The notes below the pieces were generated by a model. It did no database searches and was not told the origin of the DNA. It was given only the letters and a program-made list of their open reading frames with translations. Both the position numbers and the translations under genes were made by a program. A stretch of DNA of 59,205 nt from an uncultured Bacteroides sp. Lineage in GTDB: Bacteria > Bacteroidota > Bacteroidia > Bacteroidales > Bacteroidaceae. Below, piece after piece: positions 45,587 to 55,223 of this stretch. Each line of letters begins with the position of its first letter. Within the stretch, counting starts at the first letter, position 1. The DNA lies in the NCBI GenBank assembly GCA_944320865.1, contig CALUJC010000019.1, positions 1-59,205 of the forward strand, read 5' to 3'.

Positions 45587-47227
45587 TCATTTTATCAAAT
45601 ACCTTTCTCCAGTCTCACGGACATATTGTTCGAGCCAGTCTTGAGGATAACCGGGACGGATAACGTCAGCTGCCTGACCGATGGCATTACGTTTGAATGA
45701 ACGTCCTTCCGTTTGACGGATAACTCCATCACTATACTTCACTACAAGAAATTCACCCAACCGGCGCCAAGCATCAAGCGTGCTTTGGGCGGTAAGCGTA
45801 GTGTAACGAGTAAGAAAAGCCTTGGCAGCCTTGGGGTTGCTCTCTATAAGGCTGACAGCCACTTGTTCCACCCCTGGCTGGGCGATGTTAAAGGCATCTT
45901 CAAGCTCGGTTTGCAAGGAACGCACATCAGCTATCATCAAATCGTAACGGAGATATACCATGTTGGCTACCCAGTTGAACACCCAAAAGCTGGAATCCCA
46001 TGAAAAAGTGATATAATCGGCGCCATCGGGACGACCATAACAAGCAGGCACCTGGTCAGTGCAGCAATACACTGGGGTGAACACTGTCATGTTAGCATCG
46101 TCAGTGGCAAACCACAGCACACCGCCCACGGCATCGGGCAGGTTATCCCTCATCTGCGCCACAAAGACAAAGCCTGTCTGCTGAGTGGAGATGGGACGTT
46201 CGTTGAAATATTTCTTTCCGGCGACTTCAAACTCGAGGGGTGAAAGTCGGTAGGGTGCATGGTACGGTCCTGCTCCAAAATCCTGGCTCAAATCGAGCGG
46301 AGTACCCTCGTAGTGGTCACGCATGGCATTCTTGATATCTTGCACAGATACTTTGCGATTGGGCTTCACGAAAAGAGGCATAGGCTCGGCAGATTCACCC
46401 AAAATGTAAGGAAGAAATTCCTGGCCACGGTCGGTGAACATATTGAAGAAACTCCATACTCTTGCTTCACAATAGCGCAACATTCCGAAATCGGTAGGCG
46501 AATAAGCATCGGCAAAGCTGAAATCTTTATTCACGCCACTGAAATATCCTTTCTCGCGGGCAAAGGAGATGACATCGGGCGAATACATGCAATTCTCCTT
46601 GTCAGCCATATTAAAATGGTGTATACGGCTTTGGTTGGCATGAGCAGAAATGCAGTCATCGGGCACACGTACAGCTACCCACACGGCTCCCTTCACGCCA
46701 GGGCCTTTGCCTATCATCTCCATAATCCACACTTCGTCGGGATCGGCTATAGTGAACGATTCTCCACTACTATAATAGCCATACTCCTGCACCAAGTCGG
46801 TCATTACACGGATGGCTTCACGTGCCGTACGCGAGCGTTGCAGGCCGAGATAAATGAGGCTTCCATAGTCGATGATACCTGTGGTGTCCACCAGTTCAGG
46901 GCGACCTCCGAAGGTGGTTTCGCCAATAGTAAGCTGGAATTCGTTCATATTACCAATGACGTTATACGTCTGCCTGGCTTGCTCAATCTTACCCAAATAC
47001 TTGCCAGTGTCCCATTCGTGCACGTCAATCCACGTGCCCTTCTTGTGTATGCCTGCAGGATAATGATAGAGTTCGCCGAACAGAGCGTACGAGTCCGCCG
47101 AATAAGACACGATAGTCGACCCGTCTGCCGAAGCGTTCTTGCCGACAATGAGATTGGTGCATGCCAGCGCATCCACCCCACATGCCCCCATGCACAACAG
47201 GGGGAGAATTAATCTTTTAAGGTTCAT
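45587..47227 (-). CDS. C69-family dipeptidase (Ntn-hydrolase)
   Basis: 546 residues with a signal peptide. Cleavage after ...DALA would expose C23 (ACTNLIVGKNASADGS) as the N-terminal nucleophile of a C69 peptidase. The box does not fit a lipobox, so lipidation is not expected. ETTFGGRPELVD, YGSLIYLGLQRSRTAREAI and ADPDEVWIMEMIGKG are family motifs. Likely hydrolyses dipeptides in the periplasm. It follows the M23 peptidase by 40 bp in the same direction. Confidence 0.9.
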   Translation of the reverse strand: MNLKRLILPLLCMGACGVDALACTNLIVGKNASADGSTIVSYSADSYALFGELYHYPAGIHKKGTWIDVHEWDTGKYLGKIEQARQTYNVIGNMNEFQLTIGETTFGGRPELVDTTGIIDYGSLIYLGLQRSRTAREAIRVMTDLVQEYGYYSSGESFTIADPDEVWIMEMIGKGPGVKGAVWVAVRVPDDCISAHANQSRIHHFNMADKENCMYSPDVISFAREKGYFSGVNKDFSFADAYSPTDFGMLRYCEARVWSFFNMFTDRGQEFLPYILGESAEPMPLFVKPNRKVSVQDIKNAMRDHYEGTPLDLSQDFGAGPYHAPYRLSPLEFEVAGKKYFNERPISTQQTGFVFVAQMRDNLPDAVGGVLWFATDDANMTVFTPVYCCTDQVPACYGRPDGADYITFSWDSSFWVFNWVANMVYLRYDLMIADVRSLQTELEDAFNIAQPGVEQVAVSLIESNPKAAKAFLTRYTTLTAQSTLDAWRRLGEFLVVKYSDGVIRQTEGRSFKRNAIGQAADVIRPGYPQDWLEQYVRETGERYLIK

Positions 47228-47267
47228 ACTACTTCTTCTTTATATATAGTTACAATGAATTGCTATC

Positions 47268-48917
47268 TTACCACACAAAGTCATACGCCTCCCGACTCAC
47301 ATTTCCGCACCCGTCCTCCACCTCCACGCGGAGCACATGTTTGCGTCCGCGCTTCACATGCCGGGGGTCGAGTTCACACACCAGCAAGCCGTTTACTGAG
47401 TTGGGCTTACCCATCAGTGCATAGGCTCCATCAATGGTAGCCCGATAACGGACAAGCCCCGACTGTTTTTCACTGACTTTAAGGACAATACGCCCTTTCC
47501 TTCCCCACGTGTTCGGGCGAACGGGGATGATGCGTGGCGGAGTAGTGTCTACCTTCACGGTGTAGGACGCAATGGCGCGCACACGGGCATGCATTGCTCC
47601 ATTTCTGTACGTTCCGCCCACATAGCTTGCCTTACCCCGGGGAGACAGGGTGGCGATATAGTACTTCGTACTGTCCTCCACCGGGTGATGGCGCAGCCCG
47701 ATGGAGAGTTGGGCATATCCGTGCAAGGGGATGTTTTTACCATCCGCCAGACGGTAAGTGAAGGCTACATCAGCACTATCAGCACTCACCTCGTAGCGCA
47801 CGTATTCATCCTTATAGAGGCGTCCGCGAGGGATGGCTAAATGCATGCCTAACGCCGAAAAATAGGCAGGGGCATTCCATTGCAAAGCATTCGCCTCCTC
47901 CAAAGATAGGGAAGGGATAGGCATTGGCTTGCCTTGCACGGTAAACTCCACACGAGAAGTGTTGCCCAAAGCATCTGCCAGAATATAGGTGAAATGGTAG
48001 GGACGCTCCTCGCAGATGTTTACCCAGCCCCGATTCTCTGTGGCACGAAGCATACGCAGGCGGTTACCCGGGTCGATGAACGACTTCATATACCCGCCCT
48101 CTGTCCATGAGTTGATGTAAAGATTCTCATCATCACTGAACCGGTCGACCGTACTACGAAAGACCTCTTGCCCGTCCATTTCAAGGATGACCGTGTGCAC
48201 TCCATAATGATTGTGCACCCCGTCCATGTAGTCGTATGCACGAATAGCCATGCCTATCCACCCCCACGCCTCTACGGGTTTGTGCGGACGAAGAGGGAAA
48301 GTTTGGGGCACACCTTTACCCTGCACCACTCCCCCGCCCCGCCGGGAAAAAAGCATGATGCCTAAGGCACGTGGCGGCGTATGGTCGCGTACATGCGTAC
48401 GGAAAAAAGGCAAAGGGTCGACACTCTCGCCCGTGGCTTGCTCAATGACATCCAGATGCAGGTGCGGGCCGAATGAGTAGCCCGTATTTCCACTCAATGC
48501 AATGACTTGCCCAGAACTCACAGGATATTCATCAGGGCTCGGCTCAATGTCCACCTCCCAACTTTCCTGTTCGTATTGAAGCGCCTCTACCCGACGGGCA
48601 ATGTCACCCACAAAAGCACTCAAGTGACGGCAGATGGTGGTGTATCCATTATCGTATGCCACATGGAGCACGTATCCCGAGCCATGCGTCACCCGTATGC
48701 GCTCGATATGCCCGTTGGCCAATGCCCTTACCTTCAACCCTGTACGCCCCTCTGTCTTGAAATCGAGCCCGCCATGGAAGTGATTGGCGCGTATTTCCCC
48801 GAAGTTGCCTGAAAAGACCATCGGCACATCAAGCGGGGGCGCAAAGACAGGCTCTCCTTGTTGGGCACGAAGAGAGGCACATAAGAACAATAATAATATG
48901 GTGCAATAAGTTTTCAT
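47268..48917 (-). CDS. M23-family metallopeptidase (secreted)
   Basis: 549 residues with a signal peptide (MKTYCTILLLFLCASLRAQ). The LytM-like Zn site is early in the chain: NHFHGGLDFKTEGRTGLKV (H and D) and GPHLHLDVIEQ (HLH). The long C-terminal part is beta-rich and probably binds cell wall or partners. It likely trims peptidoglycan or activates amidases. The ATG at 48917 is chosen; an in-frame GTG at 48941 would add eight residues before the signal. Confidence 0.88.
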   Translation of the reverse strand: MKTYCTILLLFLCASLRAQQGEPVFAPPLDVPMVFSGNFGEIRANHFHGGLDFKTEGRTGLKVRALANGHIERIRVTHGSGYVLHVAYDNGYTTICRHLSAFVGDIARRVEALQYEQESWEVDIEPSPDEYPVSSGQVIALSGNTGYSFGPHLHLDVIEQATGESVDPLPFFRTHVRDHTPPRALGIMLFSRRGGGVVQGKGVPQTFPLRPHKPVEAWGWIGMAIRAYDYMDGVHNHYGVHTVILEMDGQEVFRSTVDRFSDDENLYINSWTEGGYMKSFIDPGNRLRMLRATENRGWVNICEERPYHFTYILADALGNTSRVEFTVQGKPMPIPSLSLEEANALQWNAPAYFSALGMHLAIPRGRLYKDEYVRYEVSADSADVAFTYRLADGKNIPLHGYAQLSIGLRHHPVEDSTKYYIATLSPRGKASYVGGTYRNGAMHARVRAIASYTVKVDTTPPRIIPVRPNTWGRKGRIVLKVSEKQSGLVRYRATIDGAYALMGKPNSVNGLLVCELDPRHVKRGRKHVLRVEVEDGCGNVSREAYDFVW

Positions 48918-48979
48918 CCATCCTAAAAGTTTTTCCTTCACCGAGTTTACCAGCCTGCAGGGCGTGATTTAAAGCCTAT

Positions 48980-49067
48980 TTCTTAGCTTAGTATCACTAC
49001 CGTCCTGGCCTAGTATCGCTACCATCCTAGCGTAGTATCGCTAGCTTCTTAGCGTAGTATCGCTGGC
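48980..49067. repeat. 22-bp tandem array, four units
   Basis: Four consecutive 22-bp units begin at 48980, 49002, 49024 and 49046, all holding tagtatc(a/g)ct in the centre. The third contains a perfect dyad ctagcg-tagtat-cgctag and the fourth a G-U version of it. It lies in the 336-bp gap between the divergent M23 and ppk genes, which is otherwise without a gene. Confidence 0.8.
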
Positions 49068-49253
49068 AGAGAAGGAGTAAGACTCTAAAAATCAAGGCAT
49101 ATATTAATTACTCACTCTGCCACCATACCAAGTTTCTATTTCATGGGGCAAAGATAGAAAGTTACACCGATTTATATGAATATTTGCCAAAAATTTCTTT
49201 TTGACACGGAATTGTAACATAAAATGCCGTACTTTGCAAAAAGTCTCCAAAAA

Positions 49254-51311
49254 ATGGCACAGAAAAAGAAAAATCTCCCTTACCTGGAAAGAGACATCAG
49301 CTGGATGTACTTTAATCACCGCATTCTCCAAGAGGCACAACGTGAAAACGTCCCCTTGTTAGAGCGCATGACATTCCTGGGTATTTACTCCAACAACTTG
49401 GACGAATTTTTCCGTGTGCGCATGGCCTCGCAAAGCCGCATAGCCGAAAGCACGGAAAAATCTGCCTCGGCCGATAGCGAAAAGGCACGGAAAATAATCA
49501 AGCAGATCAGCAAGCTCAACGCACAATTCGTCAAAGAATATTCGGAAACCATACACCACGTGACTGATGAATTGAAACGGGAAAACATTTACCTGGTGTC
49601 AGATACCGAGGTTAGCCCTGAACAAATGGAGTTCATTCGCTCCTACTACAAGGAAAAGCTGGCAGGAAGTATCGTGCCCATCTGGTTCTCTGCCATCAAG
49701 TCGATGGATTGTGAGAATGATGAAAACATCTATCTGGCCGTCAAAGTAAGCAAAGAAGCCAAGTCGAGTGTGGATTACGCCTTCCTTGAACTCCCCGTAG
49801 ACGTATGCGGACGCTTCGTACGCTTGCCCGACCATGAAGGGAAAAGCTACCTGATGTATGTGGACGACATTATCCGGTGCTGTCTACCACTCGTGTTCGA
49901 AGGCTTAGGCTATACTGATTTCAAGGCCTATGCCTTCAAGTTCACCCGCGATGCCGAAATGGAAATTGACAACGACCTACGTACCGGCACCCTACAGAAG
50001 ATATCGAAAGGCGTAAAAAGCCGTAAGCGAGGTGAGCCACTTCGATTCATCTACGATGCACAGATGCCCAAAGACCTGCTGAAACGTGTATTAAGAAAAA
50101 TGGATCTCGATAGTTTGGACGTAGTGCTCGATAGTGGACGTTATCAAAACCACAAGGACATGATGGGCTTCCCCGATTGCGGACGGAAAGACTTGAAATA
50201 CCCCAAATGGCCCTCTATTTTGAAGAAAGAGTTGGACGGTCCCGATAGTCTCATTCAAAAGATACAACAAAAAGACCGTTTCTTACATGTGCCCTACCAT
50301 AGCTTCGATTCGTTCATCCGCGTTCTCCAAGAGGCCGCCGTAAGCAAAAACGTGTCCAGCATTAAAATCACCCTCTACCGCCTGGCCAAAGAATCGAAAG
50401 TAGTAAAAGCCCTGATAGGTGCCGCACGCAACGGGAAAAAAGTAACCGTGGTCATCGAACTCTTAGCACGCTTTGATGAAGCTTCCAACATCCACTGGTC
50501 GAAAAAGATGCAAGACGCAGGCATCAAAGTCATTTTCGGCGTAGAAGGATTAAAGATACACTCAAAAATCACCCATATCGGCACAAGGAAAGGCCCCGAC
50601 ATCGCCTGCATCAGCACAGGCAACTTCCACGAAGGCAACGCCCGCACCTACACCGATTGCATGCTCATGACTGCCAGCCAACGGTTGGTAAAGGAGGTAA
50701 ACATGGTGTTCGACTTCATCGAGCGCCCCTACAACCCTATCCGTTTCCGGGAATTGCTGGTATCGCCCAACGAAATGAAGAAAAAGTTCATCGCCCTCAT
50801 CAATAACGAAATCAAGAACAAGAAAGCCGGAAAGCCCGCTTACATCAAAATAAAAATAAACCACATTACCGACCCCATCATGGTGCAGAAGCTCTACGAA
50901 GCCTCAGCAGCCGGAGTGGACATCGACTTGCTGGTGCGTGGCAACTGCTCACTCATCACGGGCATAGAAGGCATAAGCAATCACATCCACATACGCGGTA
51001 TTATCGACCGCTACCTTGAGCACTCGCGCATCTTTATCTTCGCCAACGGAGGCGAGGAAGAAAAAATATTTATCGGTTCGGCCGACTGGATGCCACGAAA
51101 CCTCGACCACCGCATCGAAGTCATCACTCCCATCTACGACCCTTCGCTGAAGGGCGAAATGAAACGTATTGTGGAATATGGCTTGAAAGACACCCTGCAA
51201 GGCCGCATTGTGGACGGGCGGGGCGACAATAAGCTTCAAAGTGCAGACGAAGCCACGTCCTTCCGTTCACAAGAGGCACTATACAATGAATATTTGACAG
51301 AAAACGTATGA
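49254..51311 (+). CDS. ppk1: Polyphosphate kinase 1
   Basis: 685-residue PPK1, making polyphosphate from ATP. LERDISWMYFNHRILQEA opens the N domain, with YSNNLDEFFRVRMASQSR. The catalytic His motifs are KIHSKITHIGTRKGPDI and EHSRIFIFANGGEEEKIFIGSADWMPRNLDHRIE. The start at 49254 (MAQKKKN) is preferred: a promoter-like TACTTTG lies at 49230-49236, inside the alternative extension starting at 49224. ppx overlaps its stop by 4 bp. Confidence 0.95.
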   Translation: MAQKKKNLPYLERDISWMYFNHRILQEAQRENVPLLERMTFLGIYSNNLDEFFRVRMASQSRIAESTEKSASADSEKARKIIKQISKLNAQFVKEYSETIHHVTDELKRENIYLVSDTEVSPEQMEFIRSYYKEKLAGSIVPIWFSAIKSMDCENDENIYLAVKVSKEAKSSVDYAFLELPVDVCGRFVRLPDHEGKSYLMYVDDIIRCCLPLVFEGLGYTDFKAYAFKFTRDAEMEIDNDLRTGTLQKISKGVKSRKRGEPLRFIYDAQMPKDLLKRVLRKMDLDSLDVVLDSGRYQNHKDMMGFPDCGRKDLKYPKWPSILKKELDGPDSLIQKIQQKDRFLHVPYHSFDSFIRVLQEAAVSKNVSSIKITLYRLAKESKVVKALIGAARNGKKVTVVIELLARFDEASNIHWSKKMQDAGIKVIFGVEGLKIHSKITHIGTRKGPDIACISTGNFHEGNARTYTDCMLMTASQRLVKEVNMVFDFIERPYNPIRFRELLVSPNEMKKKFIALINNEIKNKKAGKPAYIKIKINHITDPIMVQKLYEASAAGVDIDLLVRGNCSLITGIEGISNHIHIRGIIDRYLEHSRIFIFANGGEEEKIFIGSADWMPRNLDHRIEVITPIYDPSLKGEMKRIVEYGLKDTLQGRIVDGRGDNKLQSADEATSFRSQEALYNEYLTENV

Positions 51312-52225
51312 AAAAGAAATCAGACACCCCTACCAGCTTCGCGGCTATCGACATAGGCTCGAACGCCGTACGCCTGCTTATCAAGCAACTCAAGGAGCGA
51401 GACGGGCAACCCGTGTTCGCAAAAGTGCTCCTGCTTCGCGTGCCTTTACGATTAGGATTCGACGTGTTTGCAGGAGAAAAAATATCCGAACAGAAGGAAA
51501 AGAATATGATACGCCTTATGAAGTCGTACGCCCAACTAATGAAGATTTATAAGGTAAAGCACTACCGTGCCTGTGCCACCTCGGCCATGCGCGATGCCCT
51601 GAACGGGCGCGACATCATCAAGGCCATCAGGAAGAAGACGGGCATCGACATTGAAATCATCGACGGACAAGAAGAGGCCCAGATGGTGTACAACAATCAC
51701 ATAGAATATATGGAAGACCGCCAAGGCAACTACATGTACGTAGACGTGGGCGGAGGCAGCACCGAAATCAACATGCTTGCCCAAGGTGAACTGGTATGTA
51801 GCCGTTCATATAATATAGGTACCGTGCGCATCTTGAGCAATGCCGTAAAGGAGAGCGAATGGGAACGCCTCAAGCAAGACATGGCCGCTCTAGCCCAATC
51901 ATACCCCGGCACCAACATCATCGGTTCGGGTGGAAACATCAACAAGCTATACCGCCTGGCCGAAAAGAAAGACAAGAAGCAACTCCGCATCACCGTCCCC
52001 ACCCTACGCGCTCTTTACGAAGACTTGAAAAGCCTCTCGGTGGACGAACGGATGGAAAAATACAGCCTAAAAGCCGACCGTGCGGACGTCATCGTGCCCG
52101 CCGGCGAAATTTTCCTCACCATAGCCAATATCATTGGCGCAGAATACATCTATGTGCCTGTCATCGGCGTGGCCGACGGCATCATCGACGGCCTCTATGC
52201 GCGCATCCGCCAGGAAGAAGGCTGA
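51308..52225 (+). CDS. ppx: Exopolyphosphatase (Ppx/GppA family)
   Basis: 305-residue sugar kinase/Hsp70-fold phosphatase that degrades polyphosphate or pppGpp. FAAIDIGSNAVRLLIKQL, ACATSAMRDALNG, DGQEEAQMVYN, VDVGGGSTEINML and IGSGGNINKLYRL mark the fold. Its ATGA overlaps the ppk1 stop, so the pair is translationally coupled. Within the family, Ppx and GppA cannot be separated by motif; context favours exopolyphosphatase. Confidence 0.93.
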   Translation: MKKKSDTPTSFAAIDIGSNAVRLLIKQLKERDGQPVFAKVLLLRVPLRLGFDVFAGEKISEQKEKNMIRLMKSYAQLMKIYKVKHYRACATSAMRDALNGRDIIKAIRKKTGIDIEIIDGQEEAQMVYNNHIEYMEDRQGNYMYVDVGGGSTEINMLAQGELVCSRSYNIGTVRILSNAVKESEWERLKQDMAALAQSYPGTNIIGSGGNINKLYRLAEKKDKKQLRITVPTLRALYEDLKSLSVDERMEKYSLKADRADVIVPAGEIFLTIANIIGAEYIYVPVIGVADGIIDGLYARIRQEEG

Positions 52226-52240
52226 CATACGTGTATACTT

Positions 52241-52319
52241 CTCCATACTTTGCCCCTGTCTTTTCCATACATTGCCCCCGCCTCCTCCAAACATTGTCCA
52301 AAGAGAGCGGGGGCAATGT
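52241..52319. repeat. 22-bp tandem array with an overlapping 13-bp hairpin after ppx
   Basis: Three 22-bp units start at 52241, 52263 and 52285 (cores ctccatactttg, ttccatacattg, ctccaaacattg). The second unit's acattgcccccgc (52269-52281) pairs perfectly with gcgggggcaatgt (52307-52319). No T-run follows, so termination is possible but not certain. Confidence 0.7.
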
Positions 52320-52366
52320 CTTGACAAAAAGCCAAAGAAAAATCGTCCCAACCCTTAAAATAGTCA

Positions 52367-52407
52367 TACTTTTGTAACAGAAGTATAAAACAGAATACTT
52401 ATCTTTG
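52367..52407 (+). promoter_or_regulatory. Promoter region of the TonB receptor operon
   Basis: TATCTTTG at 52400-52407 is an exact -7 element. TACTTTTG at 52367-52374 is a second exact match, and its TTTG could instead be the -33 of the first (25 bp apart). An inverted pair atactt/aagtat (52366-52371, 52381-52386) flanks the segment. The 58-bp leader leads to the start at 52466. Confidence 0.6.
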
Positions 52408-52465
52408 CAGGACAAAACATAAATTAATGTTTCATTAACACTATCTATTCACTAAAAGCAGAATT

Positions 52466-55204
52466 ATGAGAAAAAATCTAATTCATTTCCTGCTGGTTGC
52501 CGTATTTAGCGTATGCAGCACCCTTGCATTCGCTCAGACAACCACCGTGCGAGGCCAGCTTGTCGACTCTGAAACGGGCGAGCCTCTGATAGGCGCTACC
52601 GTTATGGTAGAAGGTACTACGAAAGGATCCATTACCGACGTTGACGGTTACTTTGAGCAAAGCGTTGCTTCAGGAGCCACCTTGCTTTTCAAGTACGTAG
52701 GCTACAAGGACCTGACGAAAAAAATCACTCAAAAGGGTGCTTCTACCGACTTGGGCATCATCAAAATGGAGCCGGATGCTGTGATGCTGAAAGACGTGGT
52801 TGTAACCTCTTCTGTAGCAGTAGCCCGCAAGACTCCAGTAGCAGTATCGACTATACAACCCGTATTCATTGAGGAAAAGCTGGGCACGAAGGAATTTCCC
52901 GAAATCTTGAAATCCACCCCTGGTGTTTATGCTACCAAGCAAGGCGGTGGTTTTGGTGACTCCCGTATCAACATGCGTGGTTTTGAGAGTGAAAACATCG
53001 CCGTGATGATTAACGGTGTGCCTATGAACGATATGGAATGGGGCGGCGTGTATTGGTCCAACTGGGCCGGCTTGACGGACGTGACCCGCAGCATGCAGAC
53101 GCAACGCGGCCTCGGCGCCTCCAAGGTGTCTGCGCCTTCCGTGGGTGGTTCTATCAATATTGTGACCAAGACCGTGGATGCCGAAAAAGGCGGCTCCATC
53201 TCCTACGCCTTGGGTAATGACGGACTCAATAAACTGATGTTCAACGTCTCTACTGGCATGAGTAAATCCGGCTGGGCCCTCACTTTGCTGGGTGCCAAGA
53301 CGTGGGCCGACGGCTACATCCAAGGCACTGAGTATGAAGCCTACAACTGGTTCATCAACCTGACGAAACGCTTTAACGACAATCACCAACTCTCGTTCAC
53401 AGGTTTCGGCGCTCCCCAATGGCACAACCAACGTAATAATAATGATGGTCTTCGCATCTCCGAATGGCAAAAGGTGGCCGAACGCTATATGAATGGCGAC
53501 AGCCCCTACAAGTACAACCCCACCTTTGGCTACGGCCTCAACGGCGAGCGTAAGACCTCAGCACGCAATGCTTACCACAAGCCCCAACTCTCGCTGAACC
53601 ACTTGTGGCAGATAGACTCCAAGTCATCACTGAGTACCGCCCTCTATGCCTCCATCGGCAACGGTTATGGATATTCCGGACAAGGCCTTACTTCTACGGA
53701 CAGGACCAATTGGTATGGCGCAAGCGACGGTATTGTAAACACCACCTTCCGCCACGCGGACGGTACCTTCGCTTACGATGAAATCTACGCCTTGAACCAA
53801 GCCAGCGAGAATGGTTCGGTCATGGCCATGTCCAAGTCCTACAACAAGCACACGTGGATTGGCTTGCTCTCCACCTACACCACTAAGTTCGGCGAGTATG
53901 TAGACTTCTACGGCGGCATCGACTTCCGCTATTATAAAGGTGTGCACACCAATGAGCTTTGCGACCTTTATGGAGGCGAATACTTCGTCGATTCATCTTC
54001 TCGTGAAGGCGTGCTCGTAGCCAATAATGCCGCAGCAGCAGCTGGTCCGGCTTTCGTCAACCAGAAGCTGAAGGTGGGCGACGTGGTTTACCGTGACTAC
54101 GATGGTTACACTCTGCAAGAAGGTGTCTTCGCGCAAGCAGAATACAACCGTGATAAATTGAGCACCTTCGTGGCAGGCTCTATCTCCAACACAGGATATT
54201 GGCGCTACGACCGTTTCTACTACGACAAGGACCACGCCAAGTCGAAGACCGTGAACTTCCTCGGCTGGACGGCCAAAGGCGGCTTGAACTACAACCTGAC
54301 GGAGCAGCACAACGTGTTTGCCAACGTGGGCTACATTAGCCGTGCGCCCTTCTTCTCGGGCGGTGCCTTCCTGCAATCCACCACCAGCAACCTCACCAAC
54401 CCCGATGCCATCAACGAGAAGGTATTCTCTGCCGAGCTGGGCTACGGTTTCCGCTCGCGCTTCTTCACGGCCAACCTTAACCTCTACCACACCAAGTGGA
54501 TGAACAAGACCATGAGCCGCGGTATCGACCTGGAGAATAGCGACGGCGTGTTTGTCGACCGAATCAACTTGAACATGAGCGGCGTAAACGCCATCCACCA
54601 AGGTATCGAGCTGGACTTCGTGGCCAAACCCTTCAACTGGCTGGACGTGCGCGGCATGTTCTCCATAGGCAACTGGCGTTGGGACTGCGAAGCCAAAGGC
54701 TACTTCTACGACTCTACCGGCCAGCCTATCAAGAGCTGGACAAACAGCGGCGAGATAGAACGTGCTTCTGGTATCCAGGCGGCAGACCATGCCTCGATGA
54801 CCATCGTACTGGACGGCACGAAGGTGGGTAACTCCGCACAGACCACGGCCGCCCTGGGCATCGATGCCAAGGTGACCAAAGACCTGAGCTTCGGCCTCGA
54901 CTGGAACTACTACGGACGCAACTATGCCGACTGGTCGTTCAGCACCAGCGACTTGGTGGCCAATGGCGTCAAGGTGTATGAAAGCCCGTGGGAAATCCCC
55001 AGTGCCAGCGTGTTCGACTTCAGCGCACGCTACCGCTTCAACATCGGCAAGATTCAGGCTACCCTCTACGGAAACATCGATAACATCTTCAATCAGACGT
55101 TCATCACCGACGCACAAGACGGTGCAAGCCACACGTGGGAAGATGCCGAAGTATTCTATGCCTGGGGCCGCACATATAGCCTGAGACTGAAAATTGATTT
55201 CTAA
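52466..55204 (+). CDS. TonB-dependent receptor with carboxypeptidase-regulatory-like domain
   Basis: 912 residues. Signal peptide to FAQ (residue about 24), then a CarboxypepD_reg-like domain (VRGQLVDSETGEPLIGATVMVEGTTKG...), a plug (about 120-235; LKDVVVTSS, RGFESENIAVMINGVPMND) and a 22-stranded barrel ending in YSLRLKIDF, with a terminal Phe. The N-terminal arrangement is SusC-like, but the gene lacks the usual larger size and a SusD partner. Substrate unknown. It is transcribed with the downstream lipoprotein gene. Confidence 0.92.
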   Translation: MRKNLIHFLLVAVFSVCSTLAFAQTTTVRGQLVDSETGEPLIGATVMVEGTTKGSITDVDGYFEQSVASGATLLFKYVGYKDLTKKITQKGASTDLGIIKMEPDAVMLKDVVVTSSVAVARKTPVAVSTIQPVFIEEKLGTKEFPEILKSTPGVYATKQGGGFGDSRINMRGFESENIAVMINGVPMNDMEWGGVYWSNWAGLTDVTRSMQTQRGLGASKVSAPSVGGSINIVTKTVDAEKGGSISYALGNDGLNKLMFNVSTGMSKSGWALTLLGAKTWADGYIQGTEYEAYNWFINLTKRFNDNHQLSFTGFGAPQWHNQRNNNDGLRISEWQKVAERYMNGDSPYKYNPTFGYGLNGERKTSARNAYHKPQLSLNHLWQIDSKSSLSTALYASIGNGYGYSGQGLTSTDRTNWYGASDGIVNTTFRHADGTFAYDEIYALNQASENGSVMAMSKSYNKHTWIGLLSTYTTKFGEYVDFYGGIDFRYYKGVHTNELCDLYGGEYFVDSSSREGVLVANNAAAAAGPAFVNQKLKVGDVVYRDYDGYTLQEGVFAQAEYNRDKLSTFVAGSISNTGYWRYDRFYYDKDHAKSKTVNFLGWTAKGGLNYNLTEQHNVFANVGYISRAPFFSGGAFLQSTTSNLTNPDAINEKVFSAELGYGFRSRFFTANLNLYHTKWMNKTMSRGIDLENSDGVFVDRINLNMSGVNAIHQGIELDFVAKPFNWLDVRGMFSIGNWRWDCEAKGYFYDSTGQPIKSWTNSGEIERASGIQAADHASMTIVLDGTKVGNSAQTTAALGIDAKVTKDLSFGLDWNYYGRNYADWSFSTSDLVANGVKVYESPWEIPSASVFDFSARYRFNIGKIQATLYGNIDNIFNQTFITDAQDGASHTWEDAEVFYAWGRTYSLRLKIDF

Positions 55205-55223
55205 CCTCTAACGCAACCGGATT

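Noticed and set aside
53993-55132. 379-codon open frame antisense to the TonB receptor
   Set aside because: It is a shadow of the barrel-coding strand; no signal or domain.
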